From the NCBI RefSeq assembly GCF_901709675.1, contig NC_051102.1:2138912-2202911 (forward strand): DNA of 64,000 nt, given 5' to 3'. How positions within the stretch are numbered: the first letter of the stretch is position 1; every line of letters starts with the position of its first letter. A program made the translations under genes and the position numbers. This document shows, piece by piece, positions 36,785 through 49,834 of the stretch. Under the pieces are notes generated by a model, which saw only the letters and a list, made by a program, of their open reading frames with translations, was not told the origin of the DNA and did no database searches. This stretch comes from Syngnathus acus. Taxonomy: Eukaryota > Chordata > Actinopteri > Syngnathiformes > Syngnathidae.

Positions 36785-38170
36785 GTTTTTTTTTAGGGGG
36801 ATATTTTTTTGTTTTATTTATTCATTCATTCATTTATTTATTTATTTATTTATTTTTTCATTTATTTCATGGCGACTGTTGCACTTTCCCACAGGGGGCC
36901 CCGAGTAAAAGTATCAATCACGCTGAAACGAGCAGATGGATTGAAGTCAAGGAAACATTGAGTCGTTTTCCCACTGACAAATAGACCGCAAAAGACAACG
37001 CGGAGACTTTCAAGACACCTCAAGTAAAATCCTTTTCATGTTGCTGGTAAAATTGACTTGTAATAAAATAAAAAGTATAAAAAAAGCTAGATTTATATTA
37101 TTAATATCATAATCGTGACAAAATTACACTTGACTTGTATCCACAATTTTTCACTTCTCCAATCAAAAGCATCAATAGCATGTACATATATTATTTTTAT
37201 TTTAACTGTCTACACGTGTTTTATATTATAATTTATTTATTACTCCCCCTCTCATGTTGCGAGTCGTTGGCGGTTTTGAACAATATGACTTTAAAAATAA
37301 TCTTAATCTGTTGTATTTATGTTTTTGTTCCTACAAATAAAATATGAATGCCAAACCGTGAAAAACATACCATACATAATTACATACATACATTATTATG
37401 TACACATTTGTTCTTTTGAGTATATTTTTCACTGACTTGTATAGACATTGTTGGCATACAAAAGAAATATCATAAGAGATGAGTCACTTGGGAGCAGTGT
37501 AGCACAAAATTTAAAACCTTCTGGCTTTTCTCCCGACGGCTTTGCAATGAATCCAACCTACTACATGAGGAATTCTTGCTGTTTGTTTCTTCAATTATTT
37601 ATTTGTGTCCTTCCCTGTAGCTATTTATCTAGCACAACCTTGAAACCCAGAAGGCACATACAAGCATTTAATTGTTGTTGGAACTTGTTTTTTGTTCATT
37701 GATGCTGACGAACATGATGTGAGATTGCTTCACTCTTGATTGTTGTCTTGTTATGACTCGGCAACCATAAAAAAGAAACAAGAATGCTGAAGTGTTGAAC
37801 CTGCATTTGTGTTTTCTTTTTGTAACCAATCTAATGGTGGTCACAGACCAAAAAATCAGGTGTACCATGTATTAAAAAAAAATATATATATAGCATTTTC
37901 CTTCCAATAGCACACACGGTGCATTTGTCGTTTGCATTTATTAATTTACTAAAATTGTACTACTTAGGCACTATTTTGCTCACCCACAAGCGTCCTAGAG
38001 GAACTGTTTTAACAGTAAAAGCTCCAAAAGCAGTTTACCCACATAAGCACCCTAATCGCACCCTGAAGTTTGAAAAAGGATTAGCATATTTCTCAGGGAC
38101 TTTGTAAAAAGGTAAAAGGTATCAAATCTATAAAACATTCTAAAAAAAACAATCACAGAACACAACCACA
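36370..38170. other. Non-coding DNA with simple repeats
   Basis: No gene recognised. A duplicated GGTGGACC...CATGTGTGTA phrase occurs at 36430-36530. (GT)n lies at 36719-36786 and a TTTATTCA-type tract at 36810-36860. Confidence 0.5.
36719..36786. repeat. (GT)n microsatellite
   Basis: About 66 bp of TG repeats, directly visible. Confidence 0.95.
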
Positions 38171-38172
38171 TC

Positions 38173-38178
38173 TTTATT
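38173..38178 (-). terminator. Polyadenylation signal for the kisspeptin receptor
   Basis: AATAAA on the minus strand, about 1.3 kb after the receptor stop codon. The region between has no competing exon, so this would give a 3' UTR of about 1.3 kb. Other signals could be used. Confidence 0.4.
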
Positions 38179-39481
38179 GTATGTACAATGGTAAATATAT
38201 TTGAACCTCTGGACATGTGCCAGAAAATTGACAAAGCGTCAGTGTGGATATTACCAATAACATTGAGCAGTTATGTACAACAACAGTAAAAGAAAAAAAC
38301 ACATTTGTTCAATAGATATTTCCCATAACTAAGCTTTGTTATTATTGTGAAGGTAAGATTTTATGGAGCAGATGTACACGATAATATGGCATATGTAGTC
38401 ACCTTGAATAGCAAATGGTGCTACTCTTTGAATGGCTTTGATTAACTTGGAATGGCTTTTAATGTTGCATGAGTTTTCAACGCTCTGGGCACTTTGTCAG
38501 TCATCGTATTTCTCTACAATTTTCTGCCTTGTGTGATGAAAAAAGATCTGATCTGTTCTTATCCATTTCACACACTGTATGTGCTATGGCTCAGTTTATT
38601 TTAGAAACATCGCTGTAAACAGCAAGAGCATCTTGCTTTGAAGTGCTGCCTTTTCTCGTGTAAATCAGAGCACTCACTCCCGTTCTGGTACCGACTTACA
38701 AATGTAGGTCGGTTTGTATTGACTGCTATCGTGTAAGATTATAAAGTTATACAACACTGTAGCTCTAACGTTTTGGCTTTCACATTAAAAGTACTTCTGC
38801 GCAGCTCACCAGCTCGTTAGTCGCTTGCAAGAAAAACAAAATGGCAGCTCTTTACCCGGGTAGCTGCCAAGGAATGGTTGAAGAAAACATGAGTGCTTAA
38901 ATTAGCTCTACTGTGACATCACAGTTGAGCAGCTTGTTTAAAAATACATTTTCAGTATCAGGCAGCTCACATAAAATTTACTTGTTTGTGCAATTTTACA
39001 CCGAGTTGGCGCTCAAGTCCCACCTCTGTCTCTTTAAAGAAAAATGACAAAACTTAGCTTTTGGCCGACTTCGGTGTTGACAAATTTTAAGGATTTACAA
39101 GCGTAAACATTGAAACATTCACAGTTGTCATATCTGACTGTTTTCTGAACAGGGCATGAAAAAAGACAACACATTGCACAATAGTCACTCACTTGACCGG
39201 AAAAGGGTAAAATGCTTGAATTTGGTCTAAGTATCCAAATGGCTGGCTGTCAGCTTTTCAGTATCTCCTTAATGACAAAACGTCAACTGTGAAACACCGC
39301 TAAGTTGCTAACTGGAGTTTGAGATGTGCCAGCAATGCCAAACTTGGCAGGAAAACAAAATGTGCAAATGATTCCAGTGTCCTTTGATTTAATAACATGG
39401 TTTCATTTGGCTTTCAAAGCTGTTCTCTCATTTGGAAAGACGCCAGTTGTTCCATTACCTCTCTCCCCTTCTCACATTCCC

Positions 39482-42400
39482 TCAATTAGCATCGTTATTG
39501 TTGTTGCCTTCCTCCGCCGCGACAAACTTGATCTCGGCGTTGGCCGTCCTTGATGCCATGCTGCTGTCCCTGACCTTGTGCCTGTACAGGAAGGGAAAGG
39601 TCTTCCGGAAAGACTTCTGAAAGCTGGCGCCCATGAAGCCATAAACAACTGGGTTGACTGAGGAGTTGGCGTAAGACATGCAGTTTGCCCACGTCTTGAT
39701 CTTGTATGTGGCATATGTAGCACGGAAGTTGGGGTAGAAGGACTGAAAAAGGACAAAGATCTGGATGGGACCCCAGCACAGAGCAAAAAGCAGGACAATA
39801 ACTACCACCATCTTGGAGACCTTGCTTCTGATTCTGATGGTTCTCTCAGACAGGAGCTTGACCTGAAGATAAATACTGTGTTACAGAAACACCCAAGAAG
39901 AATCCTTGGCTCAACCTTTTCTGATTCTATAACCTGGATGATTGAGAATCAAGACTGAAATATCCCAGTGACCGCATCCATACCTGGTAGTTGTTGTCTA
40001 CCGGCTCCACGGTAGGTTGGCCGACCCTCTTCACCATCATACCATAGCAAAAGGAAATGGTAAGAACGGGCAACAGGTAGGCGGCGATGAACTGATATAG
40101 GATGAAAGCCCTCTCGTGAGTCTTGGAGGGGAACCTCTCCATGCAGTACTGCCTAGGACCATACCAGTACCCCTCCTCGATGCGCTGGTACATGAGGATC
40201 GGCGTGGACAGGATGAGAGAGCCTGAGCAACCCACAAATATGACAATGGTCTTGAGTTTTCAATATTACACACACAAGCTTATGCAGTAGATATTACGTA
40301 TGTCAGGACGGACCGATCCAAATGCAGAGGCTGACAATCATGGCCACCCTGGGTGTGCGGTGGCGGAGGGATTTCAAAGGGTAGACCGTGATGTAGCAAC
40401 GGTCGCCGCTCATTGCAGTCAGAGTGATGCAGGTTGCTTGGACGGTCACCTAAAACACAGCAGGCATACTCTCAGAGAAAATTGGCTAGTTTGGTGATCT
40501 AATGGGTTAGATCGACTCTTGACTTTTCATTGTAAGCCCTGTGGAACACCAAGAGCACAGTTGGAGCACCAATCTGTTCTTGTGCCTATCATGCAGTCCA
40601 GGATCCCAAGAATACACAAACTTGCCTCCTATTCCTGACATTTCAGTTTTCAAACTGGTAGTGCAGCTGGAAATTGATCTTGCCTTGGAAATCTTCGGCG
40701 ATGGTTTGATTCCAGTTGACTCTGATGTGATCGCTCTGCATGCATAGCAGGCTGCTTCTTTTGAAAGTGCCGGCACAATTTTCCCTGAAGTTTCTACTTT
40801 TACGTGCTCATTCCCAAAACGACCAAGATGGTGGTTGATAATTTTCTCCTCCAACTGACTGCTGCGGGGGGCCCATGATTGTAACTTGTCTCTGAGAGAC
40901 AAATAACAGACATTGGGAACACGTCATCGGATTGCCAAGGGCTTTAAAATCACGCTCTGTCATCATAGTTTTTTTTGAAAAGTTTGGGTGGATAATAATG
41001 TTGGAATTCAGTTGGAGTTTTCTCAAGACCACATTTATTGTGTTACCTGCCACCCCTTATTACTCCTGCCAACAAATGAAAGCCTCTGGAACTAACAAAT
41101 TGGATCCCAACTGACGTATTCCCAGAGTTGCAGGATGTTGTCATATGTGACGTCAGCAAGTCTCACGTGAACTCCAAAAATGTGTTTTGTTTGTTTGTTT
41201 TTTTGTTTTTTGCTTTATGGCTTGTGCTCCTCCTTTCCTCTTAAGATCTAATGTCAGCCCTGTAATGTCCCACTCCTCTTATCTGTGAGACCACCGAGTG
41301 TGCCGCCATTCCCCTCGAGGAGGCATGTGCAAAAATGAGTCACAGAAAGGGGTCATGAAGAGTTCAAGGATGAAACACCTACGACAAAACACCTTGTTAT
41401 CTCCAGTCTAATTTAAAGCTGCTAAAAAAAACCTTATTACTGTACTGAAGTGGAATTTTCATCTAGCCTTACTTGACTTTGTTATTCATATTTCTGGCAG
41501 CCAAAAATGTTCTTCACCTTACGTTACGTACAATATACGGTTTAACATGATGTCCAGGCTAACAAGTGCTCGCTAACATCGCTTATTAGCCAAAACCACT
41601 GAGGTAAACTGAACAAATAGAACCATCAATAAAATACAAGTACATTTAATGTCTGATATTCGAAGATTTTTACATAAGTAATCCCCAAGGTGACTTTAAC
41701 TTCTACCTTATTTATTTTCTGTTAAGATACATATACTTTTACTCAAGTATCGCTTCCAGGTATACTTTATACGTGTGTGGTTGTATCACCCCTTGCGTTT
41801 TGAAAGAGAATACATATGTTTTGATCAGCTGCCTTTTCTGCGAGCCTTCATCGTTAATACCACCAGAATACATAAAACGGTTTTGTTGAATTATTGGACT
41901 TGATCACAAGCCTTTTGAAGTTTGACGCTCATCATGTTATGGATTTCCCACAGTCATTACCCCAAGTGATAATACGCAACACATTATTTGGATGAATCTC
42001 TGCAAGGCATTTTCAAATGATCACTTGCATAACAGTCCTAGGAAATCACAATGTTCAATCACTATTTTAGATCAGGGATGTCGGCCACTCGTGTGGTCCT
42101 TGACCTGAGGCACCATGTTAGTAATAAACCTTTTTTGATGGCCAAAAAAACATTGTCGCAAAGAACGAACAATTACAGCAGGTGGGCAAAGCAAATATTC
42201 TTTTTTCCCTTCAGAAAAAGTATCTGAGTTTCTATGAGGACAATACATATGCCCCTCCCCCTTGGAAACGTCCCACACAGCCAAAGAGAGTGCAATTAAT
42301 TTTATGCACGATAAGCTTTTTAATGCTTTGAGAGAGAGAAGAATACCTTTAGAAAGTGTCTAGTCAGATGATGATAATCCAGCACTGCCTTTTGCTAAAA

Positions 42401-45400
42401 AAAACAAAAAAAAAAAACAACTGAAAATAAATTACCGTATTTTCCGCCCTAAAAGGCGCACCGGGTTATAAGGCGCACCTTCAATGAACGGCCCATTTTA
42501 AAACTTTGTCCATATATAAGGCGCACCGGATTATAAGGCGCATAAAATAGAAGCTATACTGCATCAAACTGAGGTTGACTAGGGTTGCGGTATGCATCCA
42601 CTAGCCAATAACCAACGAGCCCTCTGTAAACAATCGCGTTTCTCAAACGATCTCCTATAAAATGATCAGAACTGACTAAAGTTCGATCTAACGCATTGGT
42701 ACTACTTACCTATGTTTCCCTTCCATATCGATCAGTAGATTTACTCGAAACATTAACAGAGCAGCCTATTTTGACATGAAATAGCCTCGCGGGTACAACA
42801 GCTATTCGGTGACGCCCCCTGACTACAGTTGCCGTAATGCTGGGAAGCGATGTGACCTTGTAATTTACTAGTCGTACTAAAACGTACTGAAACATTTTGG
42901 CAGAGCACTGTGTACAACCAGTATGGATCAACAAATTCATCAGTTGATCCATATATAAGGCGCACTGGCCTATAAGGCGCACTGTCGGCTTTTGAGAAAA
43001 TTTTAGGTTTTTAGGTGCGCCTTTTAGGGCGGAAAATACGGTACTGTGCTGGCTACTTAAGCTCAAATTGCTCACAAAGCTCCTCTGTTCTTTTGGGTCA
43101 AAGCCTTACAACTCCAAATGGATTATTAAAGCCAGAATCCATTTGGGAAAGAAAAATTGTCTTCTCTCAATGCTTTTTTCAGAAATTATCCACTCAAGCC
43201 ACTTAACCGTCTCTTTGAGCCTGCCTGTTGATTTTGATTGGGACAGGGTTTAATAACTAGTTTAAATGACACAGGTTGTTACTAAAATATACTGTCGAAA
43301 CAAAGAGCGATGCGAAACGGGATTTGTACAAATGGCCATGGACAATTTTGTTTTATTAAGGCACCAATACTATTTCTTATAGCAGCTTATATTTTCCACT
43401 TATTTGCTGGTATAGCACATTTAGGGTCTTGAAGAAAAACCCTGACGTGAACTATTGCAAAATCATTATTAGATGGAAACCCACCCCACATTTCTACCAT
43501 CTATTTTTTGATTTCATCTTCCAAGTTAGGCAGCAAACAACCTTACTTAACTGGAAAGGTCATCGACTGCTATCTTTTAATTGGATGTCCATTTTAAAAA
43601 AAGTTTCCCCTGGGGGAGGCAGGTCAAGACCTACGCAACACGGCCTCTCACTAACGCGCTTTCTCAAGGCTTGAAGGAATGGTTGGTGGATCTGTGTAAT
43701 TATAACAATACAATCCTGTAAACTGCTGCACTTTGTAATCACTCAGATTCATCTAATTAGAAATGATGGAAATAGTCACCATCAAACTCCGCAGTTAATT
43801 GTGACATCATCGTTCCAAGCTGAAACAAAGGCTTCATATCCCTGAGGCCCCGCCCACAAACTTGAAGTTGATTTGCCATCTTGCCTTTTGTTTGATTCCA
43901 TGAAAAGAAACACATTCCGCTCCAGATAACTGAAAATCTACACCGACAATGAAACTGTCAAACTGAGGCTGTCAAAACGTGATAAATTTAATAGTTTCCA
44001 CCCCAATCTTTTTTTTCTGCAAATCTATTGTTTTTATTTGTGTTCTATTGTTTTGTTTTGTTTTTTGCCAAAAAGATCCGAAAATGACTCGGTTTCACTT
44101 TTATTGTAACCTTTGCTCCTGTTCAACTTTTTATAACAACAGCAATTTTTAGGACACATTAACTTTTTTTTTCCGAGTACAAAAAGCTAGACCTGCTTGT
44201 GTAAGTAAATGTCATGAACATCAGTGAAGTACTTTTTGAGCTAATGCTCAAAATGTTGGACCTTTATAATGATTCCGGGAAAGCCGAGTGCGCTGTGCCT
44301 GCCTGTTTTGTGAGCGCAAGTTAAAAGGATGCTTTTAGTCTTTACTGGACATGCTCTGATGAAGCTAAGAGCGCAAACATAAAAGGCAGAGTAACACATT
44401 CATTATATTTGTCCAGAAGCGCAACATTTTATTGTGTTTGTATTCATTAATGTCTGAGTCTTTTACCTGCTGCAGGAAGGCCACAAATTTGCACATGAAG
44501 TTGCCAAAAATCCAACCGGGCAGAGGGTAGAGGGTGGCCGTGAAGGGAACGCAGCACACCAGGAAGATGATGTCAGTCGCAGCCAGATTTGCTGCATGGG
44601 GGAGAAAGCAATATCTTAAAGTTATTACATATCGCAATTTGAAGTTTGGTGCAGATTTTGCAAGAATTGTGGAAGTTGGCGAGCATGTTTTGCTTCAGTG
44701 GGCCACAAAAAAAAATCATGTAGCGGGCCAGATCTGGCCCTCGGGCCTTGATTTGGACACATTTTCCCCTGTCGTCCATGACCAACAGATGGCAAGTTAT
44801 TTTTTGAACATATATTGCCATGGATATAATTTGACAGATTCCTTTTATTTTGATTGATAGGAGTACAAAAACAATTATTGATAATAACTAGTATGAAACA
44901 ATATAAATAATCAGTGATTTTTTAAATCATTTTTAAATTATGCTTAATAGGAATGAATGACAATCATCAATTAATTTCATTTTGGTTTTCTTTCTTTCCT
45001 TTCTTTTATATTTTGCGTGACATTTTTTATTATGAATAATAGAACAAAATTTTGATTACTATGCTAAATAATAAAAATGAATGAAAATAACCGGTTATTT
45101 ATTTTATACAAATAAACACCAACCTAAGTTTGGTGCAAACATACGTATTTACAATACTTTATTCCGTGAATACATTTGACAATGGGTGTTATTGTTTGGC
45201 TTGAGCACCTGCCTCCAAAAATATCACCACAAATGATCGTGGCCCGATAATAAATCACCTAAAATTTCCACTTATCGTTACGGCTATCAATGTTCTTCAA
45301 GATGCAATTTTACCTTATCACCACGCAATAAAAACATCTGCATTGACAGCTGCATCTTATCATTCCGTAAGCAATTTTATCAGGTCGTTGTGGCTGTCAG

Positions 45401-46832
45401 TATAATGGGATATCCAGAATAGAATTCCTAATCCTTCTCATCCAATCTTCTGATTTAATCACAATAGTAGCATCCAGGTTGCGCAGATGCTGCCGATCCC
45501 ACTAATCTAATGTTTGCTGAATAATAACGCATTTTGTTTCTCCTCCAGGCCTGTGGGGTACTATTATTCCTACATCGAATTCTTGTCACATATTCTCAGC
45601 ACACATACAGCTTCTGCAGGAAAGAAAGGAAGGGGGGGGGGGGTCTTCATAGGGGAGAGTCTTTTTCAACACCTGACACCATGAAACAGTTTCATGCATC
45701 TCCGGTGAGATCGTGAACAGAAAAGCGATGATGGCAATTTAATACAGAGTACCGATGGCAGGTGTATTGAAAAAGTCAAAGTCAAAGTCTGCTTTATTGT
45801 CAATTTCTTCACATGCCAAGACACACAAAGAAATCGAAATTACGTTCCCACTATCCCACGGTGACAGTTCACATTTGCATGATTATATGGGGACTGAAAT
45901 TATAGACACTGATGTCTTATAAAGAGCGCTATGGGCAACTGAAAGTGTTTTTCTGACTCGAAAATGCATCATTTCATATTAATTCAAGAGTGGTGATACA
46001 AGTGTGAAATAAAAGATGTAAATGTCACAGATGACTTCTAGATGTATTAAGTGTAAGCAATAAAAGTATTTTGTAATTATAAGCTACATAAAATAGTTTT
46101 GTAAATAAATATATTGCTTAGATGCCATCTGTCGTAGTCAGGAGCTTCATTTAGAGAAAATTAGGGCATCTCGGTGCTATGGAACTATGTTAAATGGAGT
46201 TAAGGAGCGTCATTGTTTCCTTTTTTTCCACTGTATTTTCAATCAAGTATCGTTACACATTTAGTTGAGGGGAGAAAAACATTAAACGCCTTAGGCCTCA
46301 TAAATGTCTGATCACTGTGCATTTTCAGAAATCAAACACTGCTGTTTATGAGGAAATACGTCTTTTTCATGTAAGCTTGAGTTTTTTTTTAAACCCTACA
46401 AGCAATGAACATCAGCCTCTGACTCAAATAATCATGCAGTGAATTTGATGCCCTGCTGAGAGTTAGTAATTACTACATTTTGAGTGTCCTTGCATCCTTG
46501 ATCCCCCTCTGTGTGTTTACGTGTGTTTTTCTTTGCTCACCTATGTAAAAGTTGGTGGCCGTCCTCATCTGCCTGTGCTTGGAGATGACGTAAATAACCA
46601 GAGAGTTTCCCACCAAGCCCACTAGCATGATGAGGGAGAAGAAGAGGGGCACCAGCCAGGCATCAGTAAGAAAGGGGTGCTGCTCGCCGTCCTCCTCCTT
46701 GGCTACCTCCCACCCTTGCCGCTGCTCCCCCCCGTCGTAGTCGCATCCCCCCCGTGAGAAGTTTGCCTCAGAGCTGTTCATCCACAAGCTCGGCTCCGTG
46801 GAGTTCTTCTCCAAAGAAGAGGAGGGGTGCAT
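39482..46832 (-). CDS. kiss1rb: Kisspeptin receptor (GPR54 family, teleost Kissr2 type), complete
   Basis: Seven-transmembrane Gq-coupled receptor for kisspeptins, acting upstream of GnRH in reproduction. Exons (minus): 46832-46541, 44591-44467, 40449-40314, 40222-39984, 39862-39482. Together 1173 nt give 390 residues, frame kept throughout. TM1 reads [20 protein letters not shown]. Exon 2 has [13 protein letters not shown] and [13 protein letters not shown]. Exon 3 carries DRC, the kisspeptin-receptor variant of DRY. Exon 4 has [15 protein letters not shown]. Exon 5 has [14 protein letters not shown] and [11 protein letters not shown] (NPxxY). The tail ends [15 protein letters not shown], as in fish Kissr2. 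M46832 is preferred to an in-frame ATG at 46886 because MHPSS...NST aligns with fish N-termini. N-glycosylation sites NST, NSS and NFS are present. The exon 3 donor, GTCCGT, is weak. Confidence 0.95.
42435..43041. mobile_element. TA-flanked MITE in kisspeptin receptor intron 2
   Basis: 607-bp non-autonomous element. Termini CCGTATTTTCCGCCCTAAAA and its inverse (TTTTAGGGCGGAAAATACGG) are perfect inverted repeats and are bounded by TA on both sides (42433, 43042). Sub-terminal GGCGCACCGG...TTATAAGGCGCA motifs repeat inside both ends. A TA target and the sequence type suggest a Tc1/mariner/pogo-superfamily MITE. Confidence 0.85.
44694..44760. mobile_element. Fragment of hAT-type MITE in receptor intron 1
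   Basis: GGGCCACAAAA, AGCGGGCCAGATCTGGCCC and TCGGGCCTTG match the 3' end of the hAT-type MITE at 28091-28416, in the same orientation. Only one end is present. Confidence 0.6.
45774..45867 (-). mobile_element. LINE/SINE 3'-end fragment with GTCAAA tail
   Basis: Antisense copy of a sequence also found at 62113-62218 and 62536-62625: GTCAAAGTCTGCTTTATTG, CACATGCCAAGACACACAAAG, TTACGTTCCCACTATCCCA. The tandem TTTGAC tail and truncated form point to a retrotransposon 3' end. Family not assigned. Confidence 0.6.
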
Positions 46833-47300
46833 TATTGGGAATAAGAAAAAGAAGAAAAGTGGGGGGGGGAGGTGGATGTCAATCAAAAATATATGAGGAG
46901 GGGGATGCCTAGACGGGCACGGGACAGAAATTCCGTTTCAGTTGTAGAGAGCTCATTTTAATAGCTGGGGTGCAACTTTCCATTGGAGTCATTGCTTCTT
47001 CCATCACCTCCTCTCGCTTGGTCCATTTGTGTAAACGTGTACCTCTCCACCTTAAAGGTTTCGATTTGCTCAAAAGACGGGTTGGAATCCGACGTCATCC
47101 GTTGGACAGATGAAGGGGGAGCATCCTCCGGCTGCTCTGAGGCGAAGGCAATTCTGCTGGTGGCTTTATAGCAGGAGCACAGGAGGCAGACACGCACGCG
47201 CGTGAATGAATGCACGCGCTGCAGAATTGTGGGATAACTCGCTGAATGGAGGGGGGGGAGGGTCTCCTAGCAACGTTATCCCTAATTCCATCCGTGTGCT
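46833..47300 (-). promoter_or_regulatory. Upstream region and probable 5' UTR of the kisspeptin receptor
   Basis: An open frame at 46958-47215 lies upstream and is most likely 5' UTR or promoter. No TATA box or splice to the first exon was identified. G-rich runs occur at 46861-46869 and 47250-47260. Confidence 0.3.
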
Positions 47301-48025
47301 ATACTTCATACATTGTTAATATTGTTATTGGTGTTGTTGTTGTATTGCCTAATGAGCAATTTGCTCTGGGTGTAACATTTGATTTTTATTTTCAAGTTTG
47401 TAGCCTGCAAAAATGTGCAGGGATTCTTAATTAGGAAAGTGAGAGTATAGACTTCCTGTAATGTTTCTTAGCTCGAAAACAAAAACATCAGGTGCCATTA
47501 AATGAGGCCTGGTAATGATAATAATGTGTTGGTATTGAACTGCTGGATGTATCAAACTATTTTTCAGTCAAACGTATTACTCTATTTTAGTTTTTAAAAT
47601 ATAATTATTCTATTTTAGTTTTAAAAATATTTTCAGGTGCATCCGTTCAAGTCAGTCAGTGTACTTTTAGTCACCTGAATTAGTTCAATATTTGTTACAT
47701 AAGATGAGCTTTTTGTTCCATTATTTCGGCGTTTGTGTGTGCGCGTGCGTGTACAGTTAGAAGTGGCTATGTCAAATGAACTATCAAAAGATACAGTACT
47801 TTCTGTCCACATTGAAGGATTCAATGCTTGACTTGTAATAAAAAGGCTGTTATCATCGGGAACATTGGAGTGGCAACGAGCTATTGTAGAGCAGATAATT
47901 GAGGGTGAAGTGAAGCCTCTTGTTCAATCAGGTGGGAGTTTCCACATGTAGCTACCACTAAGTACTTGTGCTTTTTTTTTTCACTGGTGGCTACAGAAAA
48001 TGCTTTAAATGATGGTGCTTTACAT

Positions 48026-48078
48026 TCATATTACATAAAGGAACAGAGTTGTTCTCGTTGATAGTGTTATTGAAGTTT
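48026..48078. repeat. Direct repeat, left copy (about 53 bp)
   Basis: CATATTACATAAAGGAACAG...TGTTCTCGTT...GTGTTATTGAAGT. A near-identical copy lies at 49125-49178, so the two flank the RTE fragment and about 460 bp of extra sequence. Confidence 0.85.
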
Positions 48079-48085
48079 GTTGTAA

Positions 48086-48665
48086 ATTTTGGCCTGCATG
48101 CGTCCCCTTCCCACAAGGGTGAGAAGCGGGTGGAAGAAATTCAGGGAACTCATGCCCTTCTTAACATCTAAGGCCCCATCCCTGAAGATGAGAGGCCAAG
48201 TGTACTCAGCCTGCGTCAGAAGTAGTATGACGTACGGAAGTGAGGCATGGGCCCTGAAAACAGAACACGAAGACAAACTAAACAGAGCAGAAATGAGGAT
48301 GATCAGATGGATGTGTGGTGTGTCAATGAGGGAGGAAAAGACCAGTGCAGAGCTGAGAAAGAAGATGGGAGTGGAGGCCATAGTGGATGTGGTGAGGAGA
48401 GGCAGACTGCGATGGTACGGACATGTAGTGAGGAAGGACGAGAACGACTGGGTGAAGAAAGTTATGTCGTATAACGTAGAGGGAACAAGACCCAGTGGCC
48501 GACCTAAAAAGACCTGGCAGACGACCGTGGCAGCCGACATGAAGGCACTCGGCATCAACCACGAGCTGGCCATGGACCGTTCCCGGTGGAAGAAAGCCAT
48601 ATCGAGAACGCAGTCCAACCCAGCGGCGCCTGGAAAGTGGACTTTAAACCGATGATGATGATGCG
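48086..48665 (+). mobile_element. 5'-truncated RTE-type LINE, C-terminal ORF2 fragment
   Basis: A frame of 188 codons (48089-48655) encodes the C-terminal segment typical of RTE-like elements: KMRGQVYSACVRSSMTYGSE, EMRMIRWMCGVSM, GRLRWYGHVVRKDEN and GRPKKTWQ. It ends in a short TGATGATGATG tail, also usual for the clade. The endonuclease and the catalytic RT motifs are missing. Clade assignment is from memory. Confidence 0.8.
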
Positions 48666-49124
48666 TCTCTGTATGTTGCCTTAGAAGGCCAACCGGCAGC
48701 AGTGGTATTACCATAAGCTATTTGTGCTGGACAGGGAGGTTTAGTTTCAGTAATGTATAGGGGCTTAGAATATGGAAGGGCCAGTTGTCCGTGACCAGGG
48801 AAGAGCCGAGTGGATGGCCTTTTAGGGGCAACGAAAACAACAATTATACTGAGACCTGAACCGCAGCTGTTATTCAAAGCGATGAGATCAGCGGTCTTGC
48901 CAGGTATAAAATATGCGTTGCCTGGCAGATGAGGGAGGAGCAGCTAACATCTTTGCTTTTGGGCCACTCGAATATTTGGAGAAACGTCACTCTGACATCG
49001 GTTGAATAAAATATTTTCCCAATCAGGCGTGTGTCACTGGAGTGTTCCTTCTCTGAGCCAACCATCTTCCACCAAGTGTTTTTTTTGGAGACCAGCGAAG
49101 CAACAAAGACAATTCACCACAAGT

Positions 49125-49178
49125 TCATATTACATAAAGGAACAGAGTTGTTCTCGTTTATAAAGTGTTATTGAAGTG
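49125..49178. repeat. Direct repeat, right copy (about 54 bp)
   Basis: Right-hand partner of 48026-48078, differing by a few substitutions and a two-base insertion near TTTATAAAG. See the finding on a possible long target-site duplication. Confidence 0.85.
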
Positions 49179-49834
49179 TATTGGAGTGTTCAGTCTGCAT
49201 ATTACGTCACACACTTTGGCCTTATACAAAGATGGTCAAATTTATTTTTGTAACCGCAAGGACATTTCTGGGCAAGAATTGATTTTGATTCATTCTTAAA
49301 GGAGAAATCACAATATTGCTTTGTATGATTTGATGTTTTTCCTTTTCCTGCTCGTAACATAATTTGTTTTTCGGTCTTGTTTTTTTGTGCCTTGGTCTAG
49401 AAAAAAATATTAGCATTCTGAGAATGGAGGAAGTGAACTTCAGGTTCCATCAGCGTGAAATAGAGGAAGTGACAGAGAGGGAATTAGTAGTTGAATGTGG
49501 TGATAAAAAAAGAGTCGAAGTGGCTGACTTTTCGAGGTGACTGTTTAGCCTTTGCGCACGAGGGGATGACAGCTGAATACAGATACAAGTCGAGCTTCAG
49601 ATCAAAGCATATTTTCCAGAGGTTGCTTCGTACCAAGCTTGAAGAATGTATTATTTATATTATTTATTTATTTATTATTATTATTTATAGCATCCGACAC
49701 TGACTACAATTTCCTTTCAACAAGCCATCTTTGTTTTGGTTAAGACTACAGCTGTTTATTCTAAACGGCCATTACAAGGATTGGTTGGCACAAAATGGTT
49801 ACAATTAACCATTTCTGTTTCGACAAACAATGTA

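Noticed and set aside
40507-40902. 131-codon minus-strand frame inside receptor intron 2
   Set aside because: No family signature. It lies just upstream of exon 3 on the same strand, but the receptor frame is complete without it. A retained-intron extension seems unlikely.
46958-47215. 85-codon minus-strand frame upstream of the receptor
   Set aside because: Position and lack of homology fit 5' UTR or promoter; no splice to the receptor start could be shown.
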